From contig NZ_CP079946.1 of the NCBI RefSeq assembly GCF_019968905.1, forward strand, positions 7,103,356-7,167,355: DNA of 64,000 nt, in the 5' to 3' direction. The notes beneath the pieces are model-generated. The model worked only from the letters and a program-made list of their open reading frames with translations. It made no database searches and had not been told where the DNA came from. Positions within the stretch are counted from its first letter, which is position 1; each line of letters starts with the position of its first letter. The DNA is from Corallococcus sp. EGB. Its GTDB lineage: Bacteria > Myxococcota > Myxococcia > Myxococcales > Myxococcaceae. Of this stretch, positions 33,494 through 42,311 are shown in pieces. Both the position numbers and the translations under genes were made by a program.

Positions 33494-34609
33494 ATGCTTC
33501 TTGCTCCCGCCCGGCGCATCGACCTGGGCAAGCGCGCCGGTGTCACGGGCGGGCTGTTGGGCGTGCTCTGCGTGGTCGCGGAGTTCTGCTTCCTGTTCCC
33601 CCACGTGCTCGTATCCAACGATGGCCGGGCCTTCTACGTAGAGCACCTGGAGGTCTTCCGGGGCATCCTCCAGGTGTCCATCGTCGCCACCTTCCTGCTG
33701 GGCACCTTCAGCGTGATGACCCTGCGCTCCAAGGCGCACGGCGGCATCGCCATGGTGCTGGCGCTGGTGGCGCTGCTTCTGGGAGGCAGCGAGGCGGAGC
33801 CCCTGACGCATACGCCGCGCGCGATGAGCGCGGGCCTGGACTTCTTCGCGTTGGATCTGCTGGTGCTCGGGCTGGTGTTCATCCCCATGGAGCGGCTGTG
33901 GGGGCTGCACGAGCAGAAGATCTTCCGCACCGGCTGGCAGACCGACCTCAAGCACTTCTTCGTCAGCCACGTGGGCGTGCAGCTCATCTCCTTCGCGGTG
34001 CTCATCCCCGTGCAGGTGTTCCTGTCCTGGGCCGTGAAGCTCGACTTCCAGGCGCACGTGGCCGCGCAGCCCATCTGGCTGCAGTTCTTCGAGATCCTGC
34101 TGGTCATCGACCTGGTGAGCTACTGGGTGCACCGGGCCTTCCATACCTTCGGGTGGATGTGGAACTTCCACGCCATCCACCACTCGCCGCTGCAGATGGA
34201 CTGGCTGGCCGCCTCACGCAGCCACCTGGTGGACACCCTGGTCAACCGCTTCGCGGGCTTCGTGCCGGTGTTCCTCCTGGGCTTCCACCCGTCCGCCATC
34301 TACGGCTACCTGGTCTTCGTGTCCTTCCACGCGGTGTACATCCACGCCAACGTCAGCCACCGCTGGCCCTACCTGCGCTGGATCTTCGCGACGCCGGAGT
34401 TCCACCACTGGCACCACACGTCGGATGACGAAGGCATCGACAAGAACTTCGCCGTCTTCCTGTCGTTCATCGACGTCATCTTCGGCACCGCGTACATGCC
34501 GGACCACTGGCCCTCGAAGTACGGGACCACGAAGTTCCAGCCGCCGGAGACCTATCTGGGCCAGCTGGCGTACCCCTTCCAGCGCCACAAGGAAACGCCC
34601 TACGGGTAG
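33494..34609 (+). CDS. Sterol desaturase / fatty acid hydroxylase family membrane protein
   Basis: About 371 aa, with at least six hydrophobic segments (for example GLLGVLCVVAEFCFLFPHV and IVATFLLGTFSVMTL). The diiron histidine boxes of the family (PF04116) are intact: HRAFH, HAIHH and HHWHH. The N-terminal 130 residues form an extra membrane region not found in the minimal family. Substrate may be a sterol, carotenoid or lipid; some myxobacteria do make sterols (established), but no other sterol gene is seen here. ATG 33494 was chosen; TTG 33488 adds two residues. Single gene, ended by the hairpin at 34720. Confidence 0.88.
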   Translation: MLLAPARRIDLGKRAGVTGGLLGVLCVVAEFCFLFPHVLVSNDGRAFYVEHLEVFRGILQVSIVATFLLGTFSVMTLRSKAHGGIAMVLALVALLLGGSEAEPLTHTPRAMSAGLDFFALDLLVLGLVFIPMERLWGLHEQKIFRTGWQTDLKHFFVSHVGVQLISFAVLIPVQVFLSWAVKLDFQAHVAAQPIWLQFFEILLVIDLVSYWVHRAFHTFGWMWNFHAIHHSPLQMDWLAASRSHLVDTLVNRFAGFVPVFLLGFHPSAIYGYLVFVSFHAVYIHANVSHRWPYLRWIFATPEFHHWHHTSDDEGIDKNFAVFLSFIDVIFGTAYMPDHWPSKYGTTKFQPPETYLGQLAYPFQRHKETPYG

Positions 34610-34719
34610 GCCACAAACGCGCGTCCGCCGGTGAGCCGCTGAACCCGCGTCGTTCCGGAGAGCACCGAAGCGACGGCTGGCGAGTCGAGCCGCGAGGCCG
34701 AAGCCGACGGACGTCCAGG

Positions 34720-34754
34720 GGATGCGCCCGGGGAGTCACGCCCCGAGCGCATCC
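34720..34754. terminator. Bidirectional hairpin between converging genes
   Basis: GGATGCGC (34720-34727) pairs with GCGCATCC (34747-34754), and CGGGG with CCCCG inside. It lies 8 bases from the stop of the leftward galactose-oxidase-like gene and ends the rightward membrane-protein gene too. Its arms match those of the hairpin at 30748. Confidence 0.65.
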
Positions 34755-34761
34755 GGCGTTG

Positions 34762-37476
34762 CTACTTCGCCTCCAGGTTCAGCTCCAGGTCGAACGCCGC
34801 GTCGTGTGACTCACCGTTCGCCTGCTTCACCATCACCGCGATGATGTTCTCCCCCACCACGAACGGAGCGCCGTCGAAGGTGGCCGTGCTGATGATGGGG
34901 TCCTTCAAGACGCCGCTCGCGAAGACCCCGTGGGCGAAGCCGTTGTCCATGTACCGGGAGTACACAAGCCTTCCGTTCACCCAGATCGCCACGCCATCGT
35001 CATGCTGCACGCGGATGCTGGCGGAGCGGATGGCGTCCACCAGGGTGAGCTTCTTGCGGAAGTACAGGGTGGGCTGACTGGGGTTCGTCTTGTTGAGCAC
35101 CGTGTGCTCGTCCCCCACCCCGTAGCCAAACTTGCCGGGGCCCGAGCGCCACGCGCTGTCGTTGAAGTTCAGCGACGTCCAGGCGCTGCCCGGATCCACG
35201 TTGCGGTCATCGAACTTCCAGTACTCACCGAAGCCAATGGCCCGGAACTTCGGGCTCGCGGAGATGGTGAAGACCCCGTCAGTCTGGTCGGAGACGTCCG
35301 CCCGCGCCGAGTCCGAGATCCGCAGCAGGCCCGCGGACGTCTCCGTGTTCGGCACCGTCCAGTCATAGAAGCCGGTATTGGCGATGCCCGTCTTGACGGT
35401 CGTCCAGTCCTTCCCATTGTTGGGTGAGAACTGGAGCTGAACGGTGTTGATGCCCGCGCCATGGGTCATCCATTGCAGCGTCTGGACGTTTCCAGGGCGC
35501 AGCGTCTCTCCGCCGTTGGGGCTCTCCAGGAGGAGGGAGGAGTGCGCGTCCTCCTCCGTGACGACCTTGAGTTCCAGATCGAAAGAGGTGTCGCTGGACG
35601 TCGCGTTCGCCTGCTTCACCATGACGGCCAGCGTGTTCTCCCCCATCACGAAGCGAGCGCCGGGGATGGAGCCTTCGCTGATCGCATTGTCGGCGCTGGT
35701 GCCCTGGGCGTAGGCGCTGTGCGCGATGTTGTCCACCAGCTTGGAGAACACCTGGGTGCCGTTGAGCCAGACCACGACGCCATCGTCATACAGCACCTTG
35801 AGCGTGGCCGCGTCCACCATGCCGTGCAGCATGAACTTGTGGCGGAAATACACGCTGGGCTGGCGAGGCGTCTTCGCGGTCAGCACCGTCGCCTCGTCGC
35901 CGTCGCCATAGCCGAGCTGCCCCGGCCCCTTCTTCCAGGCGGAGTCATCGAAGGTGGGCGCGGTCCATCCGGGCCCCGGGTCCACGTTGCTGTCGTTGTA
36001 TTTCCACTCCGCGCCGAAGGCCACCGCGGTGAAACCGGAGTTGGGCGGCGGCTCCGTGGGGTCTGACGTCGAGGTGCCTCCGCCAATGCGGATGATCTTC
36101 GCCACCGAGGGAACGCGATTGGCGTTGAGCAGGAACAGCATGTAGTGACCCGGCGGGGCCCCGTTCGCGCTGGTGGGCGCGGTGACGGTGAGCACGCCGT
36201 TGCCTGCCGTGAACTTCAGCCACTGGAAGCGCTGATTCTCGTCGAACGCGTGCGTGACCGAGCCCAGCCGGATCCAGGACACCTTGGAGATGGCCGCCGC
36301 GTTCGGCGTCGTGACCTGGAACTTCTCGCCATAGGCCACGGAAGTGGGCGCGGTGGTGATGGTGGGCCTGGTGCCCTTGAAGAGATACGGCGGAGAGAAC
36401 ACCTGCATGGTGCGCACGCCGCGGCTGCCCGCGGAGAGCACCCGCCCATCCGGCAGGAGCAGGGTCGTGGAGTGATACCCACGATAGGCGGAGCTGGGAG
36501 CGAGCTCGGACCAGGTCTCGGTGGTGGGGTTCCACAGCTCGGTTTCGTAGCGGGGGAAGCGGGGGTTGTCGACCCCAGGACCGCTGTGGCCGCCGGTGAC
36601 GAGCACCGTCCCGTCGGGAAGGAGCGTGGAGTTGTGCTGGCGACGCACGTACTTCATGGGGGCCACCGTGCGCCAGACGGGGTTCGCCGCGTTGAGGTCG
36701 ATGACCTCCACGTTGTTCGTCGGAGGATTGTCTCCGCCAGTGATGATGACCTTGCCCTCGTCATACATGGCCGCGCTGCCCGCGTTGCGGCTGTTCGCGT
36801 ATTGGGTGCGCGGCCCGGTGGTCCACGAGCCCGTGCCTTCGGTGGACAGGAAGCGCGCCGGCTTCCAGTACCCCGCCATCAACTGCTTGCCGTTGGGCGC
36901 GACGAACATCCACGGGTAATACATGAGCTCGAGGCTCGCGCCGGTCAGGTTGCGCCATGCGTTCTTCGACGGCTGCCAGACCTGTGGAATCAGGTTCTTG
37001 CTCGTGTCCTCCTTGGCCCCGCCGATGACCAGCATCTCTCCGTTGGGGAGCGCGGTGACGGTGGGGTACCAGCGGCCGGCGTTCATGTTCGGCAGCCGCG
37101 TCCAGGTGTTGGTGAAGGGATTGAAGATGGTGGCGTAGGGGAGCCCCGAGTCGTCCGTGATGTGCCCCCCCGCCACGAGCAGGCGGCCGTCCGGCAGGAA
37201 GGCGTGCCCCGCGCAGAAGATGTTGTAGCCCGCCTTGGGGAGGGCCGTGATGGCGTTGGTCTGCGGGTCCCACAGCGTCGGGTTGTCGCCGTCCGCGAAC
37301 TCGGAGAAGAACATCACCTTGCCGGTTGGCAGGAGATGGGTGTGCACTGCGGAATAGGGCCAGTTCTGGACGGGCGTCCATTGACCTGCGACGGCCGGGT
37401 CCAGGGACTGTGCCCCGGCCGTCGCCGTGAATGCCCATACGGCCATGACTGCGAAACGCCACGCACGGAACAGCAC
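34762..37476 (-). CDS. Copper-radical galactose-oxidase-like kelch protein with two C-terminal jelly-roll modules
   Basis: A 904-aa secreted protein. After the signal (WAFTATAGAQS) a seven-bladed kelch propeller holds the expected copper/radical residues: Cys in NIFCAGHAF and Tyr in RWYPTVTA (the thioether pair), Tyr-His in YRGYHSTTLL, and His in GSVTHAFDEN, which opens the E-set/DUF1929 domain. From about residue 480 two copies of a beta-sandwich module occur (FGAEWKYNDSNVDPG and FGEYWKFDDRNVDPG, each with a later DDGVVVWLNG or DDGVAIWVNG), separated by an Ig-like segment (LLESPNGGETLRPGN). It should oxidise primary alcohols or sugars to aldehydes with release of H2O2. GTG 37476 is preceded by GGGGGGTGG; ATG 37446 is possible. 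Next to a sugar dehydrogenase gene on the same strand. Confidence 0.88.
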   Translation of the reverse strand: MLFRAWRFAVMAVWAFTATAGAQSLDPAVAGQWTPVQNWPYSAVHTHLLPTGKVMFFSEFADGDNPTLWDPQTNAITALPKAGYNIFCAGHAFLPDGRLLVAGGHITDDSGLPYATIFNPFTNTWTRLPNMNAGRWYPTVTALPNGEMLVIGGAKEDTSKNLIPQVWQPSKNAWRNLTGASLELMYYPWMFVAPNGKQLMAGYWKPARFLSTEGTGSWTTGPRTQYANSRNAGSAAMYDEGKVIITGGDNPPTNNVEVIDLNAANPVWRTVAPMKYVRRQHNSTLLPDGTVLVTGGHSGPGVDNPRFPRYETELWNPTTETWSELAPSSAYRGYHSTTLLLPDGRVLSAGSRGVRTMQVFSPPYLFKGTRPTITTAPTSVAYGEKFQVTTPNAAAISKVSWIRLGSVTHAFDENQRFQWLKFTAGNGVLTVTAPTSANGAPPGHYMLFLLNANRVPSVAKIIRIGGGTSTSDPTEPPPNSGFTAVAFGAEWKYNDSNVDPGPGWTAPTFDDSAWKKGPGQLGYGDGDEATVLTAKTPRQPSVYFRHKFMLHGMVDAATLKVLYDDGVVVWLNGTQVFSKLVDNIAHSAYAQGTSADNAISEGSIPGARFVMGENTLAVMVKQANATSSDTSFDLELKVVTEEDAHSSLLLESPNGGETLRPGNVQTLQWMTHGAGINTVQLQFSPNNGKDWTTVKTGIANTGFYDWTVPNTETSAGLLRISDSARADVSDQTDGVFTISASPKFRAIGFGEYWKFDDRNVDPGSAWTSLNFNDSAWRSGPGKFGYGVGDEHTVLNKTNPSQPTLYFRKKLTLVDAIRSASIRVQHDDGVAIWVNGRLVYSRYMDNGFAHGVFASGVLKDPIISTATFDGAPFVVGENIIAVMVKQANGESHDAAFDLELNLEAK

Positions 37477-37597
37477 AGTCCACCCCCCGTGTATTGGTTG
37501 CGAGTGCGAGCCATCGTAGACAAGCGCACTGCGTACACCATCGGCTCCCCATGCAGGGGCAACGACGACGGGCGGACAGTGATGCGACGGAGGACAC

Positions 37598-38863
37598 TCA
37601 GCGCGGCGTTATCTTGAGCAGTCGGCCGTTCGTCGGCTCATCCGTGAGCAGATAGAGCGCGCCTTCAGGGCCCTGCACGACGTCGCGGATGCGGGCGTTC
37701 CCCGCGGGGTGCATCCGCTCCTCGCCTTGCACCCGGTCGTTCTTCATCACCAGGCGCACCAGGGCGTGACCGGCCAGCCCGCCGATGAAGAAGTTGCCCT
37801 TCCACTCCGGGAAGAGGTTCCCGGAGTAGATGGTCATCCCGGAGGGAGCGATGACCGGATCCCAGAAGTAGACCGGCTGCTCCATGCCCGGGCCCTGGGC
37901 GCTCTGGTGGATGGGCGCGCCGGAGTACTCCCTGCCGTAGCCGATGGTGGGCCAGCCATAGTCCTTGCCCGCGCCAATGAGGTTGAGCTCGTCCCCTCCG
38001 AGCGGCCCCATCTCCACCTCCCAGAGGCGGTTCTGGCTGTCGAGCGCGGCGGCCAGGACGTTGCGGTGGCCCAGGGAATAGATCTCCGGCCGCGCGTCGC
38101 TGCGATTCACGAAGGGGTTGTCCGCGGGCACCGTGCCGTCGGGGTTGATGCGGACCGTCTTCCCGAAGTGGCTGTTCAGCTTTCGGGCCTGGACGCGGCC
38201 CGGGAGGATGGAGCGCTCCCCCAGGGTGACGAACAGGGTACCGTCGGGATGGAACACCAGACGCCCGCCTGCGTGCATCGTCGAGTCGAGCGTGGGCTTC
38301 ATGCGGAAGATGATCCGCAGCGCTTCAATGCGGGGCTGCGGGCCCTCCTTGAGCTTCCCGCGGCCCACCGCGAGCCCGTTGCCGGCCGCGCGCGGCTCGT
38401 AATAGGTCCAGAAGATGAGGCGGCTCGTGGCGAAGTCGGGTGACACCTCCACGTCCAGCAGGCCGCCTTGATCCCTGCCATCCACGGGGGGCAGGCCCGC
38501 GATGGGAGGGGACTTCACGCCCTCGGGCGTGACGATGAAGAGGTTGCCGGTGTGCTTCTCCGTCACCAGCATCCGCCGGTCCGGAAGGAAGGCGACGGCC
38601 CAGGGATAGTCGAAGCCAGAGGCCACCTGCGTGACCTGATAGCGGGTCTGTGATGTGACGGCAGGGGCGTTCGTCTGGCCGGGGAAGGCCGGAGGGAACT
38701 GGGACGCCGTGGGAGAGGCTTGCGGCGAGGCGCTCTCCGCCGGACCCGGGACCGGATCTTCGCTTGGGGCCGTGGGCTCCACGGACTCCTGTCCTCGCGC
38801 GGGCCCCGCGAAGGATAGGAGGGATAGGAAGGCAAGGGACATCAGGACGGCGCGCAAGCGCAT
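37598..38863 (-). CDS. PQQ-dependent sugar dehydrogenase (aldose dehydrogenase type)
   Basis: A 421-aa secreted soluble enzyme. The signal (LMSLAFLSLLSFAGPARG) is followed by a Pro/Ser-rich spacer of about 45 residues and the six-bladed glucose/sorbosone dehydrogenase propeller: GFDYPWAVAFLPDRRMLVTE, GLLDVEVSPDF, HAGGRLVFHPDGTLFVTLG, YSLGHRNVLAAALD, WEVEMGPLGGDELN and APSGMTIYSG, typical of YliI/Asd proteins that oxidise aldoses with PQQ in the periplasm. GAGGAG lies 7 bases before ATG 38863. It precedes the galactose-oxidase-like gene by 121 bases on the same strand; both are extracellular carbohydrate oxidoreductases. Confidence 0.9.
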   Translation of the reverse strand: MRLRAVLMSLAFLSLLSFAGPARGQESVEPTAPSEDPVPGPAESASPQASPTASQFPPAFPGQTNAPAVTSQTRYQVTQVASGFDYPWAVAFLPDRRMLVTEKHTGNLFIVTPEGVKSPPIAGLPPVDGRDQGGLLDVEVSPDFATSRLIFWTYYEPRAAGNGLAVGRGKLKEGPQPRIEALRIIFRMKPTLDSTMHAGGRLVFHPDGTLFVTLGERSILPGRVQARKLNSHFGKTVRINPDGTVPADNPFVNRSDARPEIYSLGHRNVLAAALDSQNRLWEVEMGPLGGDELNLIGAGKDYGWPTIGYGREYSGAPIHQSAQGPGMEQPVYFWDPVIAPSGMTIYSGNLFPEWKGNFFIGGLAGHALVRLVMKNDRVQGEERMHPAGNARIRDVVQGPEGALYLLTDEPTNGRLLKITPR

Positions 38864-39523
38864 GGGGCACTCCTCTTGGGGCGGCTGAGTGGGGCGTGCA
38901 GCAGCTAACCACCGCGCGCGCGACGCGCGGCCCAATGCCTCACGCCGCTGTGCATGTCCAAACACGCGCAAGGCCAGGATCTGCCCTGGGGGGAGGGGGC
39001 GCTCCCCGACAGTGTTCACTGTCAGGAGCGCGCCCTGGACCTGGGTTCACCGAGACATGGCGCGAGCAGCGCGAGCCCATGCAAGCCGTCACGCAAAGGA
39101 TGTGCTCAGTGCGGCGATGGCGGCATTGAGCAGCCCTCCAGGAGCGAAGGACAGGAAGCCATCATGGGAGGCGGTCGCCATGTCGAGAGAGGCCGCCTCG
39201 GCCGTGATGGTGAAGGAGCGCACACCCCGTTGGGGCTGAGCCGGGCTGCTGAAGAGGACGTTCGCCCTGGACGTGTTCGCGCACGTGAGGGGAGCAGGAG
39301 GGGCGAGAGCGATTCTGGAGCACCTGGGGTTGCCCACGGCGAGTGCGCACCTGGCCCCTGCCGCGCCCAGATCACGCCGCCATGGTGACCGGCGGCAGAA
39401 GACTCCCCCGTGAGCTGGTGCCGGTGGGGGCGGATACGCCAACTGCGGGATGAGGCCCTGCTCCGCCTCACCCGCAGGACATGTCGCCTCCGACAAGCAA
39501 CCGCGCTTCGAGGAACACGTAGA
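38864..39523. other. Intergenic region of 660 bases
   Basis: I see no gene that I can support. A minus-strand frame of 135 codons (39089-39496) has a plausible C-terminus (SFTITAEAASLDMATASHDG) but no start context or family. The clearest structure is an imperfect palindrome at 38997-39035 built on GACAGTG-TT-CACTGTC with GC-rich outer arms. The region also holds the promoter of the sugar dehydrogenase gene. Confidence 0.5.
38997..39035. promoter_or_regulatory. Imperfect palindrome upstream of the sugar dehydrogenase gene
   Basis: GACAGTG and CACTGTC flank TT, extended by GGGCGCTCC and GGAGCGCGCCC. It is about 135 bases before the sugar dehydrogenase start. It could be an operator or a cruciform-type terminator. 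Confidence 0.35.
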
Positions 39524-40135
39524 CTACGGCACGTAGCAAATCCCATTACACTTGTAAGACCACAAAGTTCCGCAACCATTAACCTGATCGCAATTGGCGG
39601 AGTAGCACTTATGGCCGGAGCCACAATAGTCAGATGCCGTCGAACAGGAACACTGGACTCCTGGCACCGCAGCAGCCTCTTCGGGGCCGAGCTGCGCGAT
39701 GATGTTCGCGAGTTCGTCCTTCGTGAAGACCTCTGAGCCGCGCGTCTTCAAGGCACCAATCTGGTACGAACCGCTGGCCGCGGTAGCATTCTGAAAGAAC
39801 TCGGGCGTCAGCGTGGCAATTGCCTGTTGAATGAACTCCACCTGCTTAGAGTTCAGCGCGGGATGCTCCTGGAGGTACTGCTCAAGGTGGGCCCTCCAGA
39901 GCGCCGCCTTCGTCTCAGGCGACGATGCGGAATAGATAGCCTTTCGATACATCATTGGCTGCTGAATGAATTCAGCATATGTCCTAGGGAGCGAATCCGC
40001 ATGCTGCGCCACCCATGCATTGGCCTCCTCGCAACCACTCGCCAATGCGTGAGCAGGGAGCAATCCAAGCACGCCCATGGCCATCGCAACGACCAAACCA
40101 GCCATTCGACTCGACATCCTGATCCAGATATTCAT
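39524..40135 (-). CDS. Fulvocin C-like bacteriocin precursor
   Basis: A 203-aa secreted precursor. The signal peptide (MGVLGLLPAHALA) is followed by a helical pro-region of about 120 residues (CEEANAWVAQHADSLP, YLQEHPALNSKQVEFIQQ) and a C-terminal Cys-rich part of 44 residues (160-203). That part begins near CSCSTASDYC, identical to the start of fulvocin C of Myxococcus fulvus as I recall it, and keeps eight Cys and the later GCGTLW/GCGTGW-like motif. Eight Cys suggests four disulphides. The cleavage site before QCSC is inferred. GGAG lies 6 bases before the start. Base composition is clearly lower in GC (some 60-base lines are 47-53%) than all neighbours, and it lies just downstream of ssrA, both signs of transfer. 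No immunity gene is evident. Confidence 0.88.
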   Translation of the reverse strand: MNIWIRMSSRMAGLVVAMAMGVLGLLPAHALASGCEEANAWVAQHADSLPRTYAEFIQQPMMYRKAIYSASSPETKAALWRAHLEQYLQEHPALNSKQVEFIQQAIATLTPEFFQNATAASGSYQIGALKTRGSEVFTKDELANIIAQLGPEEAAAVPGVQCSCSTASDYCGSGHKCYSANCDQVNGCGTLWSYKCNGICYVP

Positions 40136-40740
40136 TTCCACTCCGGCATTGAGAGGGAACCACACCTGTCGGGACAAACTCCTCAATCGGGCCACGGGAG
40201 CCCAGGCCATCCCTATCAACAACCATCAACATGTAAAACCTCCATAACCAGATAGACCCAACCTCCGTCCAAAGGGAAACACCTCTTTGCCCTTTGGGGC
40301 CGGCGGCGCGAAGCCAGACTTGCATGGAAAGCCAATCTCAACCGTGACGTCAGGCTCGAAGGCTGAAGGGTAATCGGCGTGGATTGATGCCCGATCCTTT
40401 GCGAAGACTCGGCGCGCTTCGAGCGGGCGCTTGCGAGCCCTGTCCGAGCCGATGTCCCGGTGCAGAACCAGCGTAGGTGTCCGAGCGTCAGCGGACGAAT
40501 GTCACGAACGTAAAGCGCGTGAGCTCGAACCGGGTAGGTGTCGATTCGTGCAAGAACGTTCGCAAGCCACGCGAATGATTCCAGGATGAGCCCCTGCGCT
40601 GGAGCCGCGCATCACGCTTGGCGGCCGAGGCTTCGTGGTCCCCCACAACGGCCAGCGGCCGGTGAAGCGGGACGTGGCCCCAGGCCTCGACACGCCCTTG
40701 CTGGCGTGGGGCAAGACAGGGGCACCGGCCGTGCGGTGGA
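40136..40740. other. Intergenic region between the bacteriocin gene and ssrA
   Basis: About 600 bases with no supported gene. It holds the upstream region of the bacteriocin gene, including an 8-bp inverted repeat CCAAAGGG/CCCTTTGG (40269-40297) 134 bases before its start. Both strands have short open frames, none with a start, ribosome site or known motif. GC content rises from the bacteriocin side to the ssrA side. Confidence 0.5.
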
Positions 40741-40744
40741 AAAT

Positions 40745-40782
40745 GAAAGGGCCCGTAATCCCTGAGGATTACGGGCCCTTTC
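40745..40782 (-). terminator. Intrinsic terminator of ssrA
   Basis: A 17-bp perfect stem: GAAAGGGCCCGTAATCC (40745-40761) and GGATTACGGGCCCTTTC (40766-40782) with a 4-base loop, starting 3 bases after the mature 3' end of tmRNA. On the minus strand it is followed by ATTTT. The longest perfect stem in the window. Confidence 0.9.
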
Positions 40783-40785
40783 AAG

Positions 40786-41146
40786 TGGAGGCGGAGGGAA
40801 TCGAACCCTCGTCCGAAAGCCGTCGGCTCTTCGACCCTACGTGCGTAGTCCGCGATTTGCTACGTCACCAGGGCTCCCACGGACGGGATACCTGATGCCG
40901 GTCCTGGAAAGGTCTCGCCGCCTCGGGCCCAGGCACCCTCGGCAGCCAGTCCGCATTATGACGGCCCATCCCTACCCCACGGACCGAGAGCAGGGGGACC
41001 GCGCACTAGAGACTGCTAGTTAGGCAGCCAGCGCGAGCTCAACGTTGTCGTTGGCTTTTGTGTTGTTGTCGGAAGTTTTACGAGCACCCAACAAGCTCGG
41101 CACGCGTCTCGAACGTCATTGCCCCCGTCGAAGCCAGGTCGCCCCC
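40786..41146 (-). ncRNA. ssrA: tmRNA (trans-translation RNA)
   Basis: About 361 nt. The 5' end reads GGGGGCGACCTGGCTTCGAC and the 3' end GGTTCGATTCCCTCCGCCTCCA, which pair as the tRNA-like acceptor and carry the T-loop. The tag reading frame at 41020-41055 encodes ANDNVELALAA followed by TAA; the ALAA end is the usual proteolysis signal. The 3' CCA is not encoded (CTT follows the discriminator A), so it must be added. It rescues stalled ribosomes with SmpB and marks peptides for degradation. Ends are estimated from pairing. Confidence 0.95.
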
Positions 41147-41191
41147 GGTTCGATGTACGTCATGCGGCCCCAACGGCTCCGCACTCGACCT

Positions 41192-41219
41192 ACATTAACC
41201 GCTGAACGCCCCCCGTCAA
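41192..41219 (-). promoter_or_regulatory. Probable ssrA promoter
   Basis: On the minus strand TTGACG (41219-41214) and TAATGT (41197-41192) are 16 bases apart, about 45 bases before the mature 5' end of tmRNA. This fits a housekeeping sigma promoter with a short processed leader. Confidence 0.6.
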
Positions 41220-41303
41220 TCCTCCTGAGGCCACGACGGTCGCCCCTGCTACATCCCCTCCCCTGCCTGCTCCTCGGGCAGGCCCCTCACTGGAGACACT
41301 TCC

Positions 41304-42311
41304 ATGCAGGCGTACGAGCTGAAGACTCCCACCGGCTCCTCCAGTTGGAACCTCGTGGAGGCGCCCCAGCCCCAGCCGGGCTCCGGCCAGGCGCTCGTCC
41401 GCATCCACGCCGTCTCCCTCAACTACCGCGACCTCATCATCGCCCGGGGCACCTACCCCGGCCTCAAGCTGCCCCTCATCCCCTGCTCTGACGGCGCTGG
41501 CCAGGTCGTCGCCGTGGGCCCCGGCGTCACCCGCGTGAAGCCCGGCGACCGCGTCGCCCCCACCTTCTTCCAGGTCTGGACCGACGGTGAGCGCACCCCG
41601 GAGCGGGTCGCCCACGCGCTCGGCGGCAGCGTCCCCGGCGTCCTCGCGGAGTACGTCTGCGTGGACGCCGAAGGGCTCGTGCACCTGCCGGACTGGCTCT
41701 CCTTCGAGGAGGGCGCCACCCTCCCCTGCGCCGCCGTCACCGCCTGGAACGCGCTCATCCCCCAGGGCGGCCTCAAGCGGGGGCATACCGTGCTCGCGCA
41801 GGGCACCGGGGGCGTGTCCGTCTTCGCGCTCCAGTTCGCCCGCCTCCTCGGAGCGCGCGTCATCATCACCTCCAGCCAGGACGACAAGCTCCAGCGCGCG
41901 AAGGAGCTGGGCGCGCAAGGGCTCGTCAACTACCGCCGCACGCCGGACTGGGAGCAGGAGGTGCTCACCCTCACCGGCAACCAGGGCGTGGACCACGTGC
42001 TGGAGGTGGGCGGCGCGGGCACGCTGCCGCGCTCCATCACGGCCACCAAGGCGGGCGGCCACATCGCGCTCATCGGCCTGCTCACCGGCGCCCCCGGCAA
42101 GCCGGACCCCGCCGCCACCGGCACCAAGGGGCTGCGCGTCATCAGCACCTACGTGGGCAGCCGCGAGATGTTCGAGGGCATGCTCAAGGCCATGTCCCAG
42201 GAGAAGACCCGGCCCGTCATCGACCGCGTCTTCCCCTTCGCCCAGGCGCGCGAGGCCCTCCAGTACATGGAGTCCGGCGGCCACTTCGGGAAGATCGTCA
42301 TCAGCGTGTGA
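41304..42311 (+). CDS. Zinc-type alcohol dehydrogenase family protein (MDR), NAD(P)-dependent
   Basis: A 335-aa medium-chain dehydrogenase/reductase, cytoplasmic. SLNYRDLIIARGTYP and PLIPCSDGAGQVVAVGPGV mark the quinone-oxidoreductase-like branch, in which the catalytic zinc Cys is usually absent (NYRD instead of CGTD). The nucleotide fold is AQGTGGVSVFALQFA. It should reduce an alkenal, ketone or quinone; substrate unknown. A GGAGACA site precedes the ATG. It diverges from ssrA over 157 bases. Confidence 0.88.
   Translation: MQAYELKTPTGSSSWNLVEAPQPQPGSGQALVRIHAVSLNYRDLIIARGTYPGLKLPLIPCSDGAGQVVAVGPGVTRVKPGDRVAPTFFQVWTDGERTPERVAHALGGSVPGVLAEYVCVDAEGLVHLPDWLSFEEGATLPCAAVTAWNALIPQGGLKRGHTVLAQGTGGVSVFALQFARLLGARVIITSSQDDKLQRAKELGAQGLVNYRRTPDWEQEVLTLTGNQGVDHVLEVGGAGTLPRSITATKAGGHIALIGLLTGAPGKPDPAATGTKGLRVISTYVGSREMFEGMLKAMSQEKTRPVIDRVFPFAQAREALQYMESGGHFGKIVISV

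Noticed and set aside
39089-39496. A 135-codon minus-strand frame in the gap after the sugar dehydrogenase
   Set aside because: The last 40 residues look faintly natural, but there is no start context, family or supporting neighbour.
40488-40784. A 98-codon minus-strand frame beside ssrA, looked at as a transposase remnant
   Set aside because: It begins inside the ssrA terminator, has no transposase motif, and no terminal repeats flank it.
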